Program-made: the position numbers and the translations under genes
In this document: piece by piece, positions 16,492-25,451 of the stretch
Layout of the letters: each line of letters opens with the position of its first letter
Numbering within the stretch: the first letter of the stretch is position 1
The notes under the pieces: model-generated
Database searches by the model: none
What the model saw: the letters and a program-made list of their open reading frames with translations, nothing else
Told to the model about the DNA's origin: nothing
Origin: CAWFGW01 sp963815495
Lineage (GTDB): Bacteria > Bacteroidota > Bacteroidia > Cytophagales > JAAEPT01
DNA: 64,000 nt
Reading direction: 5' to 3'
Assembly (NCBI GenBank): GCA_963815495.1
Contig: CAWFGW010000030.1
Span: 22,588 to 86,587 of the forward strand

Positions 16492-17697
16492 ATGTCATAC
16501 CTATTTACTTCAGAATCGGTATCAGAGGGTCATCCTGATAAAATTTCCGATCAAATATCAGACGCTATTTTAGATGCCATGCTGACGCAAGATGTGAACT
16601 CACGAGTTGCTTGTGAAACCTTAGTAACTACGGGTCAGGTAGTGCTGGCAGGCGAAATAACCACAAAAGCCTATGTAGACGTACAGACTGTCGCTAGAGA
16701 AACAATTAAAAAGATTGGATATAATTCAGCTGACTATAAGTTTGAAGCTGAGTCGTGTGGCGTTTTAGTTTCTTTACATTCACAATCTCCTGATATCGCT
16801 CAAGGGGTAGATGAAGGTGCTGGTACCGATAAAGAACAAGGTGCTGGTGACCAGGGGATGATGTTTGGTTACGCCAATAGAGAAACCAAGGAATATATGC
16901 CGATGGCATTAGCACTATCTCATCGTATCATGAAAGAGCTGGCTGACATTCGCAAAAACGAACCAGAGGTAATCGGTTATTTAAGACCAGATTCTAAAGC
17001 TCAAGTAACGATTCAGTATTCTGATGATCATGTGCCTGAACGAATAGACGCCATTGTAATTTCTACTCAGCACGATGATTTTGATACTCCTGACAAGATG
17101 TTAGAGAAGATTCGTAAAGATTTAGTAGAAATTGTAATTCCACGCGTAATTCCTGCTAAGCTTATTGATAAAGACACGAAGTTTCACATTAACCCTACAG
17201 GAATTTTTGTGATTGGTGGACCTCATGGTGATGCTGGATTAACTGGAAGAAAAATTATTGTCGACACCTACGGAGGTCGTGGCGCCCACGGTGGTGGTGC
17301 ATTTTCAGGAAAAGATCCTTCAAAGGTGGACCGTTCAGCAGCATACGCAGCACGACATATTGCTAAGAATGTGGTAGCCGCTGGAATATGTGATGAAATA
17401 TTAGTTCAAGTAGCTTATGCGATTGGGGTTTCTAAACCAGTTTCATTAACGGTTGACACCTACGGAACTTCAAAGGTTAAAATGACTAATGGTGAGATTG
17501 CCTTAAAAATTAAGGAGATATTTGACATGACTCCTAAAGGATTAATTACTCGCTTGAAATTGAAAAACCCAATTTATTTACCGACAGCAGCTTATGGACA
17601 CATGGGTCGTGAGCCTTATACAGAAAATGGTTTAGAGTTCTTCACGTGGGAGAAGTTAGACTATGTAGATAAGGTGAAAGCAGCTTTTGGGATTTAA
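16492..17697 (+). CDS. metK: S-adenosylmethionine synthetase
   Basis: A 401-residue enzyme making S-adenosylmethionine from methionine and ATP. It shows FTSESVSEGHPDKISDQ with the ATP-site HPDK (14-17), the signature GAGDQGMMFGYA, GGHGDAGLTGRK-like IGGPHGDAGLTGRK, and GGGAFSGKDPSKVDRSAAY. Length is slightly longer than the usual ~385 and shares the longer Bacteroidota insertions. It stands alone after the pdxJ operon with its own likely promoter and a strong terminator downstream. Confidence 0.98.
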   Translation: MSYLFTSESVSEGHPDKISDQISDAILDAMLTQDVNSRVACETLVTTGQVVLAGEITTKAYVDVQTVARETIKKIGYNSADYKFEAESCGVLVSLHSQSPDIAQGVDEGAGTDKEQGAGDQGMMFGYANRETKEYMPMALALSHRIMKELADIRKNEPEVIGYLRPDSKAQVTIQYSDDHVPERIDAIVISTQHDDFDTPDKMLEKIRKDLVEIVIPRVIPAKLIDKDTKFHINPTGIFVIGGPHGDAGLTGRKIIVDTYGGRGAHGGGAFSGKDPSKVDRSAAYAARHIAKNVVAAGICDEILVQVAYAIGVSKPVSLTVDTYGTSKVKMTNGEIALKIKEIFDMTPKGLITRLKLKNPIYLPTAAYGHMGREPYTENGLEFFTWEKLDYVDKVKAAFGI

Positions 17698-17724
17698 TCG
17701 AAGTTGAAATATATAGTTATACTT

Positions 17725-17758
17725 AAGGGGGTAGTGTTCGGCATTACCCCCTTTTTTT
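17725..17758 (+). terminator. Rho-independent terminator after metK
   Basis: An 11-bp stem (core AAGGGGGTA / TACCCCCTT, extended by a G-T and a T-A pair) with a 7-base loop GTTCGGC is followed by seven T. It lies 27 bases after the metK stop. Confidence 0.93.
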
Positions 17759-17903
17759 GAACCGTAACAGAGTTAGTAAAAAGAATAATGTATTAACAGA
17801 TGTGTTCGCTTGGATGCATCACAAATCAAATACGGATTTAATTTTTCTTACATTTTTATACTTGAAAATTTCATTTGAAAACACACAATGAGAAAATAAA
17901 TTT

Positions 17904-17935
17904 TATATTTACACCACTCTTTAAGATTCTTTAAC
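17904..17935 (+). promoter_or_regulatory. Duplicated promoter/leader, copy A
   Basis: TATATTTA (17904-17911, one mismatch to TAnnTTTG) and the leader TCTTTAAGATTCTTTAAC (17918-17935) precede lipoprotein A. The same two elements at the same 35-base distance from the ATG precede lipoprotein B at 18893-18924. The duplication therefore included the promoter, and both copies are probably transcribed alike. Confidence 0.5.
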
Positions 17936-17938
17936 GCT

Positions 17939-18550
17939 ATGAAAAAAACAATCAGCACCTTTTTTATACTCACCACTGCAGTGTTGTTTACTGCTTGTCC
18001 ATCAAAAAAGGACAAAAGTGAAGAAAAACCAACGTATTACCTCAACCAGATGATGAAAGACTATGTCATTTTTCCTGTAGGTAGCTGGTGGGTATATCAA
18101 GACTCTGCTAGTGGAGTATTGGACACGGTAACAGTAACACGCTCTGAAAACAGTATGGTTGATCGTGAAGACATTAGTTACATTTATGAATACCAATCTA
18201 TCCGGTACCATAGCTCTTATTATAATGCTGAAATTATTGCCGGGGGGGGGGGCGTAAACTATAAATACAATGAAAACCCGCCACCGACTTTTATTCCCTC
18301 AACAGTATTTCATTCAAATGAAAAAGTGGATTCGATACGTCTTTACTCAGGCTACCTCGTCCGAGAACAACTAGATAGTTTAGAAATAAAAGAAACTACT
18401 TATAGAGAAGTATTACAATTTACTACCACACGCCACACCTATAATCTATTACCAGAGTACACCTTTTATGCTCCCCATGTAGGTTTAATCCGCAAAGAAC
18501 TGTTTAACGGTACGGTGTGGGAGCTAAAAGAATATTTTATTAACCAATAG
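17939..18550 (+). CDS. Lipoprotein A of the duplicated cassette, with 11-G tract
   Basis: A 203-residue lipoprotein of unknown function. Residues 1-20 form a lipoprotein signal ending LFTAC (Cys20), followed by a Lys/Glu-rich tether. The mature part is beta-rich, with IFPVGSWWVYQDSASG near the start and YAPHVGLIRKELFNGTVW near the end. This pattern is seen in small Bacteroidota lipoproteins. It is a clear paralogue of the 204-residue lipoprotein at 18928-19542. Its codons 102-105 contain eleven consecutive G (18242-18252). Gain or loss of one G would bring a stop codon within a few codons, so it may be a phase-variable gene. The copy B sequence at this place is G-rich but interrupted. Confidence 0.8.
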   Translation: MKKTISTFFILTTAVLFTACPSKKDKSEEKPTYYLNQMMKDYVIFPVGSWWVYQDSASGVLDTVTVTRSENSMVDREDISYIYEYQSIRYHSSYYNAEIIAGGGGVNYKYNENPPPTFIPSTVFHSNEKVDSIRLYSGYLVREQLDSLEIKETTYREVLQFTTTRHTYNLLPEYTFYAPHVGLIRKELFNGTVWELKEYFINQ

Positions 18551-18582
18551 TTTTCTGTTTTACCTTTTAATCCACTCTAACT

Positions 18583-18870
18583 ATGAAAAGATTTTTTCCT
18601 TTTTTGGCTATGCTATGTATAACATGGCAAGTAGCGGCCAACATCATGCTAACAAATTGAGTATTATTTCCGAAGAGATTGTTCCCAGTGAAACTACCTT
18701 CGCGCTAAAGTATTATCTTAAAACTACAGAAGAAACACACCTACAAACGCACCGTCTCCAATTACCAAGGGACACGTCAAGGAGCAAGCGAAAAACACGG
18801 AACATCAATGACGATGTCAGCACCTTAAAAAATATTCTACCAACGCGTTTAATTATTATTGTCAAATGAA
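18583..18870 (+). pseudogene. Frameshifted stub of the large secreted protein gene (copy A)
   Basis: The stub follows lipoprotein A just as the intact 1496-residue gene follows lipoprotein B. From ATG 18583 the frame gives a signal peptide (MKRFFPFLAMLCITWQVAAN) and then a TGA at 18658. The adjacent frame continues as HHANKLSIISEEIVPSETTF and ALKYYLKTTEE..., which align with HLQLISEEISPEASSF and TLHYLLKTSVD of the intact protein. Similarity ends at about RLQLPRD (18772). So one indel has broken the frame and more than 95 percent of the gene is missing. The remaining open frame at 18615-18869 is a relic, not a real gene. Confidence 0.72.
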
Positions 18871-18892
18871 AGTAAAAATTGATATTAGTTCT

Positions 18893-18924
18893 TATATTTA
18901 TGTTACTCTTTAAGATTCTTTAAC
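18893..18924 (+). promoter_or_regulatory. Duplicated promoter/leader, copy B
   Basis: This is the second copy of TATATTTA plus the leader TCTTTAAGATTCTTTAAC, 35 bases from box to ATG as in copy A. It precedes lipoprotein B and, through it, the intact secreted metalloprotease-like gene. Confidence 0.5.
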
Positions 18925-18927
18925 ATT

Positions 18928-19542
18928 ATGAAAAAAATACTAAACACCTTTTTAATACTCAGCACTGCAGTTTTATTGACGGCTTGCCCTTCCAAAAATG
19001 ATAAAGGAGAAGAAAAACCCATTTATTACCTCAACCAACAGATGAAAGACTATGTCATTTTTCCAGTTGGGAGCTGGTGGGTGTATGAAGATTCTGCTAT
19101 AGGGGTTTTAGATACGATTACGGTTACGCATTCTAATAATAAGATGGTAGATAGGAGAAATTTAGATATCATCTACGAATATCAATTAATAAAATACAAT
19201 AGCTCATATTATAACACAGAAATTCTTGCGGGATCGGGAGGGCAAGGAGCGATTAGGTACAGTGAAAATCCCCCCCCGACATTTATACCTACTGTAATGT
19301 TTTTTTCTTCTGATGAGGCGGATTCCGCAAGTTTATATACTGGCTATTTAGTCCGAGAAAAACGAGATAGTTTAGAAATTAAAGATAGCATTTACAGTAA
19401 GGTGTTACAATTCACCACCACAAAATTTCAGCATAATTTACTACCAGAGTTTACCTATTACGCCCCTCATGTGGGTTTAATTCGCAAACAACTCTTTAAC
19501 GGTACGGTTTGGAACCTAAAAACCTATTTCATTAATCAATAA
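18928..19542 (+). CDS. Lipoprotein B of the duplicated cassette
   Basis: A 204-residue lipoprotein with signal and lipobox LLTAC (Cys20), paralogous to the 203-residue lipoprotein A over its whole length. Shared landmarks are MKDYVIFPVGSWWVY, the ENPPPTFIP segment, GYLVRE, and YAPHVGLIRK. At the position of lipoprotein A's 11-G tract this copy has AGSGGQGAIR, encoded by an interrupted G-rich stretch. It has its own run of eight C (19270-19277) in ENPPP. It ends 27 bp before the 1496-residue secreted protein, so the two are probably one transcript. Function unknown; close pairing suggests a surface partner or retention factor for the secreted protein. Confidence 0.82.
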   Translation: MKKILNTFLILSTAVLLTACPSKNDKGEEKPIYYLNQQMKDYVIFPVGSWWVYEDSAIGVLDTITVTHSNNKMVDRRNLDIIYEYQLIKYNSSYYNTEILAGSGGQGAIRYSENPPPTFIPTVMFFSSDEADSASLYTGYLVREKRDSLEIKDSIYSKVLQFTTTKFQHNLLPEFTYYAPHVGLIRKQLFNGTVWNLKTYFINQ

Positions 19543-19569
19543 TACTTTTCACCTTTTAATTCAATTTTT

Positions 19570-22500
19570 ATGAAAAATTTCTTTTTGTCTTTGATAATAC
19601 TGTGTGTATTAACGAGAGTATCTAGTGCAGAAACAGCACACACAGTTCATCTGCAATTAATTTCTGAGGAAATTTCGCCAGAGGCTTCTTCCTTCACACT
19701 TCATTATTTACTTAAAACTTCAGTTGATTTAGAGTTGATTAATTATCGTTTTAAGTTGCCTGTAGGTGTAGTACTTACTTCACTTGACCTACCTCTTAGT
19801 TTATCTGCAGGTGACTCAATCGTGTTTCCAGCTCATTTGAAATTCACTGAAAGTAAGGTGTCATTTTTTGCTCAAACTATTGGATTAATAATAGAAAATG
19901 AATCAGGAAACCAATTTAAAACCAATGGAAAAATCTATTTTACTCCGTGGGCAACTGTGCAAAGTTGGAATCACCCCGATTTTTATGGCAACCCAACACA
20001 GCGATGGTTAGGCACTCAAGCCACCAGCGATTCCACACGGATTAGTTTATTAAAAAGTCAAATACCAACATCAGATGTAGAACCAACTACTGATCATAAA
20101 ACGAACGTACAGTGGGTAACTATTTCAGGGTTGGCTTATGAGATTTTAATGACTAGAGAAAAAGCTGTCAATTATATCAACTATAGCGGAGATGATCATC
20201 CACAACCAGCAAATGCTCGCACAAGCGGGTTTCTGTGTGCAGATAAAAAGGGTACTGTTCGGGGAAGACTTATGCAATGGTATAATAATGACCTTGATAC
20301 GATAGTTGAGTTTCCCTTACAATATATTCATGTTCGTTTGCGAGATAATGATCCTTTATTAGATGATCAACTCGGGAGTACCTATACAGATGACAACGGT
20401 AATTTTGAAATAAAGTACGAAACGTGCCAGTTGAATGAAGGGGATCTCGAACTTTTCTTAGAATTTGTGGCTAAAGCGAGACCTTATAATGGAGAAAACA
20501 TTCAGGCGTTAACTGCACCTATAAATGTCAATATTTTTAACCTTGATGGGAATCAAGTACAGGAAAAGGTTGTTGTAGGGTCTGTTGGGGATGATTTTCA
20601 CAGAGATATGGGTAATTTATATTTGGGAGATGAAAGTTTTATGACTGTACATCGTGCGTTCCAATGTAAAATTTTCAGTCAGCCACATTTAACTAGAAAT
20701 AGTTCGTTGGACATCTTGATGTATCAAGAATATGAAAATAGTTTTTACCTTCCCAATAGATTGGTCGCATCTTCGTTAACACCAAAAATATTTTTACAAG
20801 ATGGAGATGAAATTACGGAAGAGACCATCTACCATGAATATGGTCACCATGTATTTTATATGGCTACTAATTATAGGGAATTGCCGCTTTATCTGGATAA
20901 AGAGGGAAGCCACTCTTACTTTAGAAGTGATCATCCTTACGGTGCTTTTAACGAGGGTTGGGCGCATGCTTTTTATTTTATGATGGATGCTCACCGCAGG
21001 TTAGAGGATCAGGAGTACGGATATGAAGAGGGAGGGTGGCCAGAACACGAGGTGTTAGGCATAGATTATATAAGGCCTTTAACCGATTACAATTATACGA
21101 AAGGTCTAGAATCAGAATACCTGATAGGTGCAGCCATTTATGATTTATGGGATGGGGAAGACAAAGGTTTACCGCTAACCCCAACACGACAATACCCTGG
21201 TTTTAATGATGTGGATCTATTTTCTCCTGCGGGTACTATTAATACAGTTCCTGAGACTAGCTGGTCGCCCGGCAATGAAGATGATGTAAGTTTAGGCTTG
21301 GATCAAATTATTAATGGACTTGTGGGTAATCCTTTAAATACTTTTCAATTTTTTGTAAACATAATTAAAAGAAATGGTTTTGAAGGCGAAGGTTGTAATA
21401 CCAACTTACAAAACATAGAAAAGGTGTTTCGTAATAACTGGGTAGTAGGTGACATTGAAGCTTATCGAGCCGGTTTAGGTACTCAAATGTCCTATCATAA
21501 CAATCGTTTTACCCAGACAAGTGATACATTAATATACGGCTATGTTCCTAACATAAATAAATTATGGCTAGTAGGAAATTTTTTTGAAAAAAGGATGCGC
21601 TTTGTTTATAACACCATGAATTTTAATTGGGTTGAAAACAACATAGTAGCTCCAGGAGATTTTTATACAGTAAATAGTAATTACGAACGGATCAATCAAC
21701 CATTATTGATTGATAGACAAGAGAATGACACTTTTACACGTACCATCACCTTTACTGGCGAGGTCGACTATGAACTGTGCAATAACTTAAGCATTACAGT
21801 TAATAGTGGCATATTAGATCTTCAAAACCAAGGGCAGTTTATCATTTCTCAAAACGCTATTTTAGAAGCAAACAATAGTTTCGCTGAAATAGTAGTTAGG
21901 GAAAACACGCAATTGACAATTTATGATAAGGGCATTTTACGATTAAATGGAGGTGGTGCTCGACTTAATTTAGAAGGAGAGCTTCATATTTATCCGGGAG
22001 GTACTTTGTCAATAAACGGACAGACTGCGGGTATTAATGTGAGGGGCAATGGGAAAATCATCATCCATCCTGGCGCATATGTTTGTGTGAATGATGAGTT
22101 GCACATGTCCTTTTCAAAATCCATGGCAGAACAGTTGGAGTTTACGACCTATCATTTAGGCGTGCACCCCGATTGGCAAAACCAGTTTGGCAATGTGGGC
22201 TGTTGGAAACTTACCTATGCCTTAGCTTCCAACTTGGGTCTTCAGCTGGTCAGAACCAATCAACTGTCCTGCAACAACACCAACTTTGGCTACCAAATCA
22301 CAGGACCTCAACTGCCTGCCGATGCCCAAATCTGCTGGTATTTCCCCAGTACATGGAACAGCTGGGTGACAGCACAAAATTGTACCCCATGGGTCACCAC
22401 TGCAGACGGCACAGTCAACAACTGGCAGCAGGGCAATTATCAAGGTGGGGAAGTATCGGTAATTGTCAAAGCCAATGGAAAAATTCAAGAGCTCATAGAT

Positions 22501-24060
22501 GTGGTACCCTCATCAGTAGCGCCTAATCTTACGCTAATTGAACCTACAAACTTTAACGGTACGCTGGATTTATGTACCACGAATCGCTTAGAAGTAGAAG
22601 CCAGTGCAGGTACCACTCCTTATGAGTTTAATTGGACAAATCATTGGAATTTGAATTATGGACTAACAACTCAGAGCACTAAATCTACCCTAACGTTGGA
22701 ACCAGAGCAATGGGTGTTTGACCTGCAGACGTTTCAGGTGAATGCCAAAGATAGTAAGGGCTGTGTGACCAATACCATTGAAGTTAGCGTGACACCTTCC
22801 AGCAACGATGCGTGGATTCCTCGCCCTTTGAACTACCCCGAGTCCGCAAATAAAGCTACCCTTACCTCCGTGGGAAGAATAAACAACAACTTTGTGTTAA
22901 GCAAAGTCAGTGAACATATTTATTTTACCGATCACGCCAACAAGCTACGTTATGCTACATTTGATAACGACATTTCAAAATGGGTTTATTCGGAAGTATT
23001 GGCAGAAAATTCAGCTGGTTCGGTAGCATTGGTTGAAAACCAGAGTGAAGTGGTGGTCTATTTTAAATCCACCTCCAACAACGTTCAATCCGTACGCTAT
23101 GACCGAATTTCTAAAACCTGGGGGCAAGCTATAACCCACTCAACTGCTAATGAACTACAAAGTCATTTGTATGTTAACAGTCAAAATCAACTGTTTTATC
23201 GAAGCACCTCTAATCAACTGGTAAGAATTCTTCCTAATAATTCAAAGCAAGTAGTGGCTACAGATGTTGCTGGAGTAAACTTTCTGCAAGTGGATGACAA
23301 GCTGTTTTTTACTAAAGCAAATGGCAGTGTGAACTATTTAGAGATGAACACCAACCAGGTGGTAAGTGGGTTTGGAAGTAATGCAAAAAGCGAAACGATG
23401 TTACGTGCTGATAGCAAGAAGAATGTCTATTATTTAAACACGAACGGTGATTTTCAACAAATTCCTTTTAATGGAACCAATTATAATCTAGCAAAAGCAC
23501 TTTCCTATAAACAAGCTCCAAGCACCGCATGGAAATCATGTATCGGATATTTCGATATTAATAAACAATCCGATGTGTTCTATTATGTTGGAAGTAACCA
23601 GAACGTTTATCAATTGTATCAACGACCTACTGGTGAGTGGGAATCCGTCAACTCAAACAATTTCCAACATAACAATGCCTATGGCTATATTGAATATCGC
23701 TATCCCCATGCTTTTTATATGTCTGATAATGTAATTTATAATTTGTTTTATTTTGGAGAACAGGGGTGTAATGCGCTACAACGAGAAGGTACGAGTAATT
23801 TTAGTAGTGATGAATCAGCTTACTTTATGACTTATCCTAACCCAACGCACCGTTCTGTGACACTTCAGTTGAAAGATATCGATGTAAAAGGTCGGTTAGA
23901 ATTAATAAGCACAGTAGGAGAAGTGGTGTTTTCAGAAGAGATAACAACACATTTGTTTGAATGGAACTTAGAATCCGTCAACTCAGGACTTTATTTAGTG
24001 GTGCTTAAAGATCTTCAGGGAACTATTATTCAGTCAGAAAAGCTGATGGTTATCGAGTGA
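19570..24060 (+). CDS. Large T9SS cargo protein with HExxH metallopeptidase-like domain
   Basis: A 1496-residue secreted protein. A signal peptide (about 1-20) is followed by a beta-sandwich region. A metallopeptidase-like core has HEYGHH at 422-427 (two zinc-binding His around Glu423) and, 35 residues later, GAFNEGWAHAF (458-468), whose Glu462 could be the third zinc ligand as in gluzincins. Downstream lie a right-handed beta-helix-like stretch (LDLQNQGQFIISQNA), an Ig-like part, and a repeat region resembling a lectin-type beta-propeller. The last ~75 residues, starting YPNPTHRS at about 1421, are a type A T9SS sorting domain. It is probably exported through T9SS and anchored on or released from the cell surface. 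The peptidase family is not recognised, and activity is inference. The gene is paired with lipoprotein B. Confidence 0.85.
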   Translation: MKNFFLSLIILCVLTRVSSAETAHTVHLQLISEEISPEASSFTLHYLLKTSVDLELINYRFKLPVGVVLTSLDLPLSLSAGDSIVFPAHLKFTESKVSFFAQTIGLIIENESGNQFKTNGKIYFTPWATVQSWNHPDFYGNPTQRWLGTQATSDSTRISLLKSQIPTSDVEPTTDHKTNVQWVTISGLAYEILMTREKAVNYINYSGDDHPQPANARTSGFLCADKKGTVRGRLMQWYNNDLDTIVEFPLQYIHVRLRDNDPLLDDQLGSTYTDDNGNFEIKYETCQLNEGDLELFLEFVAKARPYNGENIQALTAPINVNIFNLDGNQVQEKVVVGSVGDDFHRDMGNLYLGDESFMTVHRAFQCKIFSQPHLTRNSSLDILMYQEYENSFYLPNRLVASSLTPKIFLQDGDEITEETIYHEYGHHVFYMATNYRELPLYLDKEGSHSYFRSDHPYGAFNEGWAHAFYFMMDAHRRLEDQEYGYEEGGWPEHEVLGIDYIRPLTDYNYTKGLESEYLIGAAIYDLWDGEDKGLPLTPTRQYPGFNDVDLFSPAGTINTVPETSWSPGNEDDVSLGLDQIINGLVGNPLNTFQFFVNIIKRNGFEGEGCNTNLQNIEKVFRNNWVVGDIEAYRAGLGTQMSYHNNRFTQTSDTLIYGYVPNINKLWLVGNFFEKRMRFVYNTMNFNWVENNIVAPGDFYTVNSNYERINQPLLIDRQENDTFTRTITFTGEVDYELCNNLSITVNSGILDLQNQGQFIISQNAILEANNSFAEIVVRENTQLTIYDKGILRLNGGGARLNLEGELHIYPGGTLSINGQTAGINVRGNGKIIIHPGAYVCVNDELHMSFSKSMAEQLEFTTYHLGVHPDWQNQFGNVGCWKLTYALASNLGLQLVRTNQLSCNNTNFGYQITGPQLPADAQICWYFPSTWNSWVTAQNCTPWVTTADGTVNNWQQGNYQGGEVSVIVKANGKIQELIDVVPSSVAPNLTLIEPTNFNGTLDLCTTNRLEVEASAGTTPYEFNWTNHWNLNYGLTTQSTKSTLTLEPEQWVFDLQTFQVNAKDSKGCVTNTIEVSVTPSSNDAWIPRPLNYPESANKATLTSVGRINNNFVLSKVSEHIYFTDHANKLRYATFDNDISKWVYSEVLAENSAGSVALVENQSEVVVYFKSTSNNVQSVRYDRISKTWGQAITHSTANELQSHLYVNSQNQLFYRSTSNQLVRILPNNSKQVVATDVAGVNFLQVDDKLFFTKANGSVNYLEMNTNQVVSGFGSNAKSETMLRADSKKNVYYLNTNGDFQQIPFNGTNYNLAKALSYKQAPSTAWKSCIGYFDINKQSDVFYYVGSNQNVYQLYQRPTGEWESVNSNNFQHNNAYGYIEYRYPHAFYMSDNVIYNLFYFGEQGCNALQREGTSNFSSDESAYFMTYPNPTHRSVTLQLKDIDVKGRLELISTVGEVVFSEEITTHLFEWNLESVNSGLYLVVLKDLQGTIIQSEKLMVIE

Positions 24061-24170
24061 TTTAAACTTTAAACATCCTAAATGTTAACCAACCAAAACA
24101 TGTTCATAAACACTCCTTTGCATTCTCAATTTATGAAGCTATTTTTGCACTTCGTTTATATATTTAGATC

Positions 24171-25442
24171 ATGCAAAGAGACCAAGAAATATTTAACCTA
24201 ATCAGCCAAGAAGCTGAAAGACAAGAACACGGTATTGAACTAATTGCTTCAGAAAATTTCACTTCAAAACAAGTAATGGAGGCAATGGGGAGTGTTTTAA
24301 CGAACAAATACGCTGAAGGGCTTCCAGGCAAACGATATTATGGAGGTTGTGAAGTAGTAGACGAAGTTGAAACAATTGCTATCGAACGTGCTAAAAAATT
24401 GTTTGGTGCTGAATGGGCTAACGTACAACCACACTCGGGTGCGCAGGCAAACACTGCAGTAATGTTGGCTTTTTTAAACCCAGGTGACAGCATTTTAGGT
24501 TTTGACTTATCTCATGGTGGTCACCTTTCACATGGTTCTCCTGTCAACTTCTCAGGTAAATATTTTGACGCTCATTTCTATGGAGTAGAAAAGGAAACAG
24601 GTCGCGTTGACATGGACAATGTTGAACGCATTGCTAAAGAAGTAAAACCAAAATTGATTATTTGTGGAGCTTCTGCTTACTCAAGAGATTTAGACTATGC
24701 ACGTTTCCGTGAAATAGCTGACGCAGTGGGAGCTGTATTATTAGGAGATGTTTCTCACCCAGCAGGTTTAATAGCTGCGGGTATTATGAATGACCCTATT
24801 CCTCATTGCCATATTGTAACAACGACTACTCATAAAACCCTTCGCGGTCCACGTGGGGGTTTAATTATGATTGGTAAAGACATAGAAAATCCTTGGGGCT
24901 TTAAAACGCTTAAAGGGGAGGTGAAAAAATTATCTCAAGTGTTGGATGGTGCTGTATTCCCAGGGACGCAAGGTGGTCCGTTAGAGCATGTGATTGCTGC
25001 TAAAGCAGTAGCCTTTGGCGAAGCGTTGACAGATGAATATAAAGCTTACGCGAAACAGGTGAAAGCTAATGCAGCCGTTTTAGCTCAGTCGATGGTGGAT
25101 TTAGGGTATAAAATCATATCTGGAGGCACAGATAATCACTGTATGTTAATTGATTTAACTTCAAAAGGAGTAACAGGAAAGCAAGCTGAAAATGCTTTAG
25201 TTAAAGCTGATATTACCGTGAACAAAAATATGGTTCCTTTTGATGAACGTTCTCCATTTGTGACTTCAGGCATGCGCTTAGGAACAGCTGCTGTTACAAC
25301 TCGAAATATGAAAGAAGACGACATGAAAAAAATCGCTCAATTGATTGATCGTGTGTTGACGAACCATGAAGATGAATCAGCGATTTCTGAAGTAAGAAGA
25401 GAAGTAAATGCTTGGATGAAAAATTTCCCACTATATAAATAA
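24171..25442 (+). CDS. glyA: Serine hydroxymethyltransferase
   Basis: A 423-residue PLP enzyme that interconverts serine and glycine while forming 5,10-methylene-tetrahydrofolate. It contains GIELIASENFTS, NKYAEGLPGKRYYGG, VQPHSGAQAN and the PLP-lysine segment TTTTHKTLRGPRGG with Lys222. The start MQRDQEIFNLI is typical of the phylum. It is separated from the secreted protein gene by 110 bp. It marks the return to housekeeping genes. A TATATTTA box lies 5 bases before the ATG, too close for an ordinary leader. Confidence 0.98.
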   Translation: MQRDQEIFNLISQEAERQEHGIELIASENFTSKQVMEAMGSVLTNKYAEGLPGKRYYGGCEVVDEVETIAIERAKKLFGAEWANVQPHSGAQANTAVMLAFLNPGDSILGFDLSHGGHLSHGSPVNFSGKYFDAHFYGVEKETGRVDMDNVERIAKEVKPKLIICGASAYSRDLDYARFREIADAVGAVLLGDVSHPAGLIAAGIMNDPIPHCHIVTTTTHKTLRGPRGGLIMIGKDIENPWGFKTLKGEVKKLSQVLDGAVFPGTQGGPLEHVIAAKAVAFGEALTDEYKAYAKQVKANAAVLAQSMVDLGYKIISGGTDNHCMLIDLTSKGVTGKQAENALVKADITVNKNMVPFDERSPFVTSGMRLGTAAVTTRNMKEDDMKKIAQLIDRVLTNHEDESAISEVRREVNAWMKNFPLYK

Positions 25443-25451
25443 TTCTAGCCC

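Noticed and set aside
18615..18869. A separate 84-residue gene
   Set aside because: Its first 40 residues align with the intact cargo protein's N-terminus in a shifted frame; it is a pseudogene stub.
19270..19277. Eight-C run in lipoprotein B as a phase-variation switch
   Set aside because: Its length is shared by other ordinary genes here (8 G in the dipeptidase); too short to single out.
22173..22526. Overlapping genes in other frames inside the 1496-residue gene
   Set aside because: Open frames here follow from the GC-rich segment; no start context or family similarity is seen.
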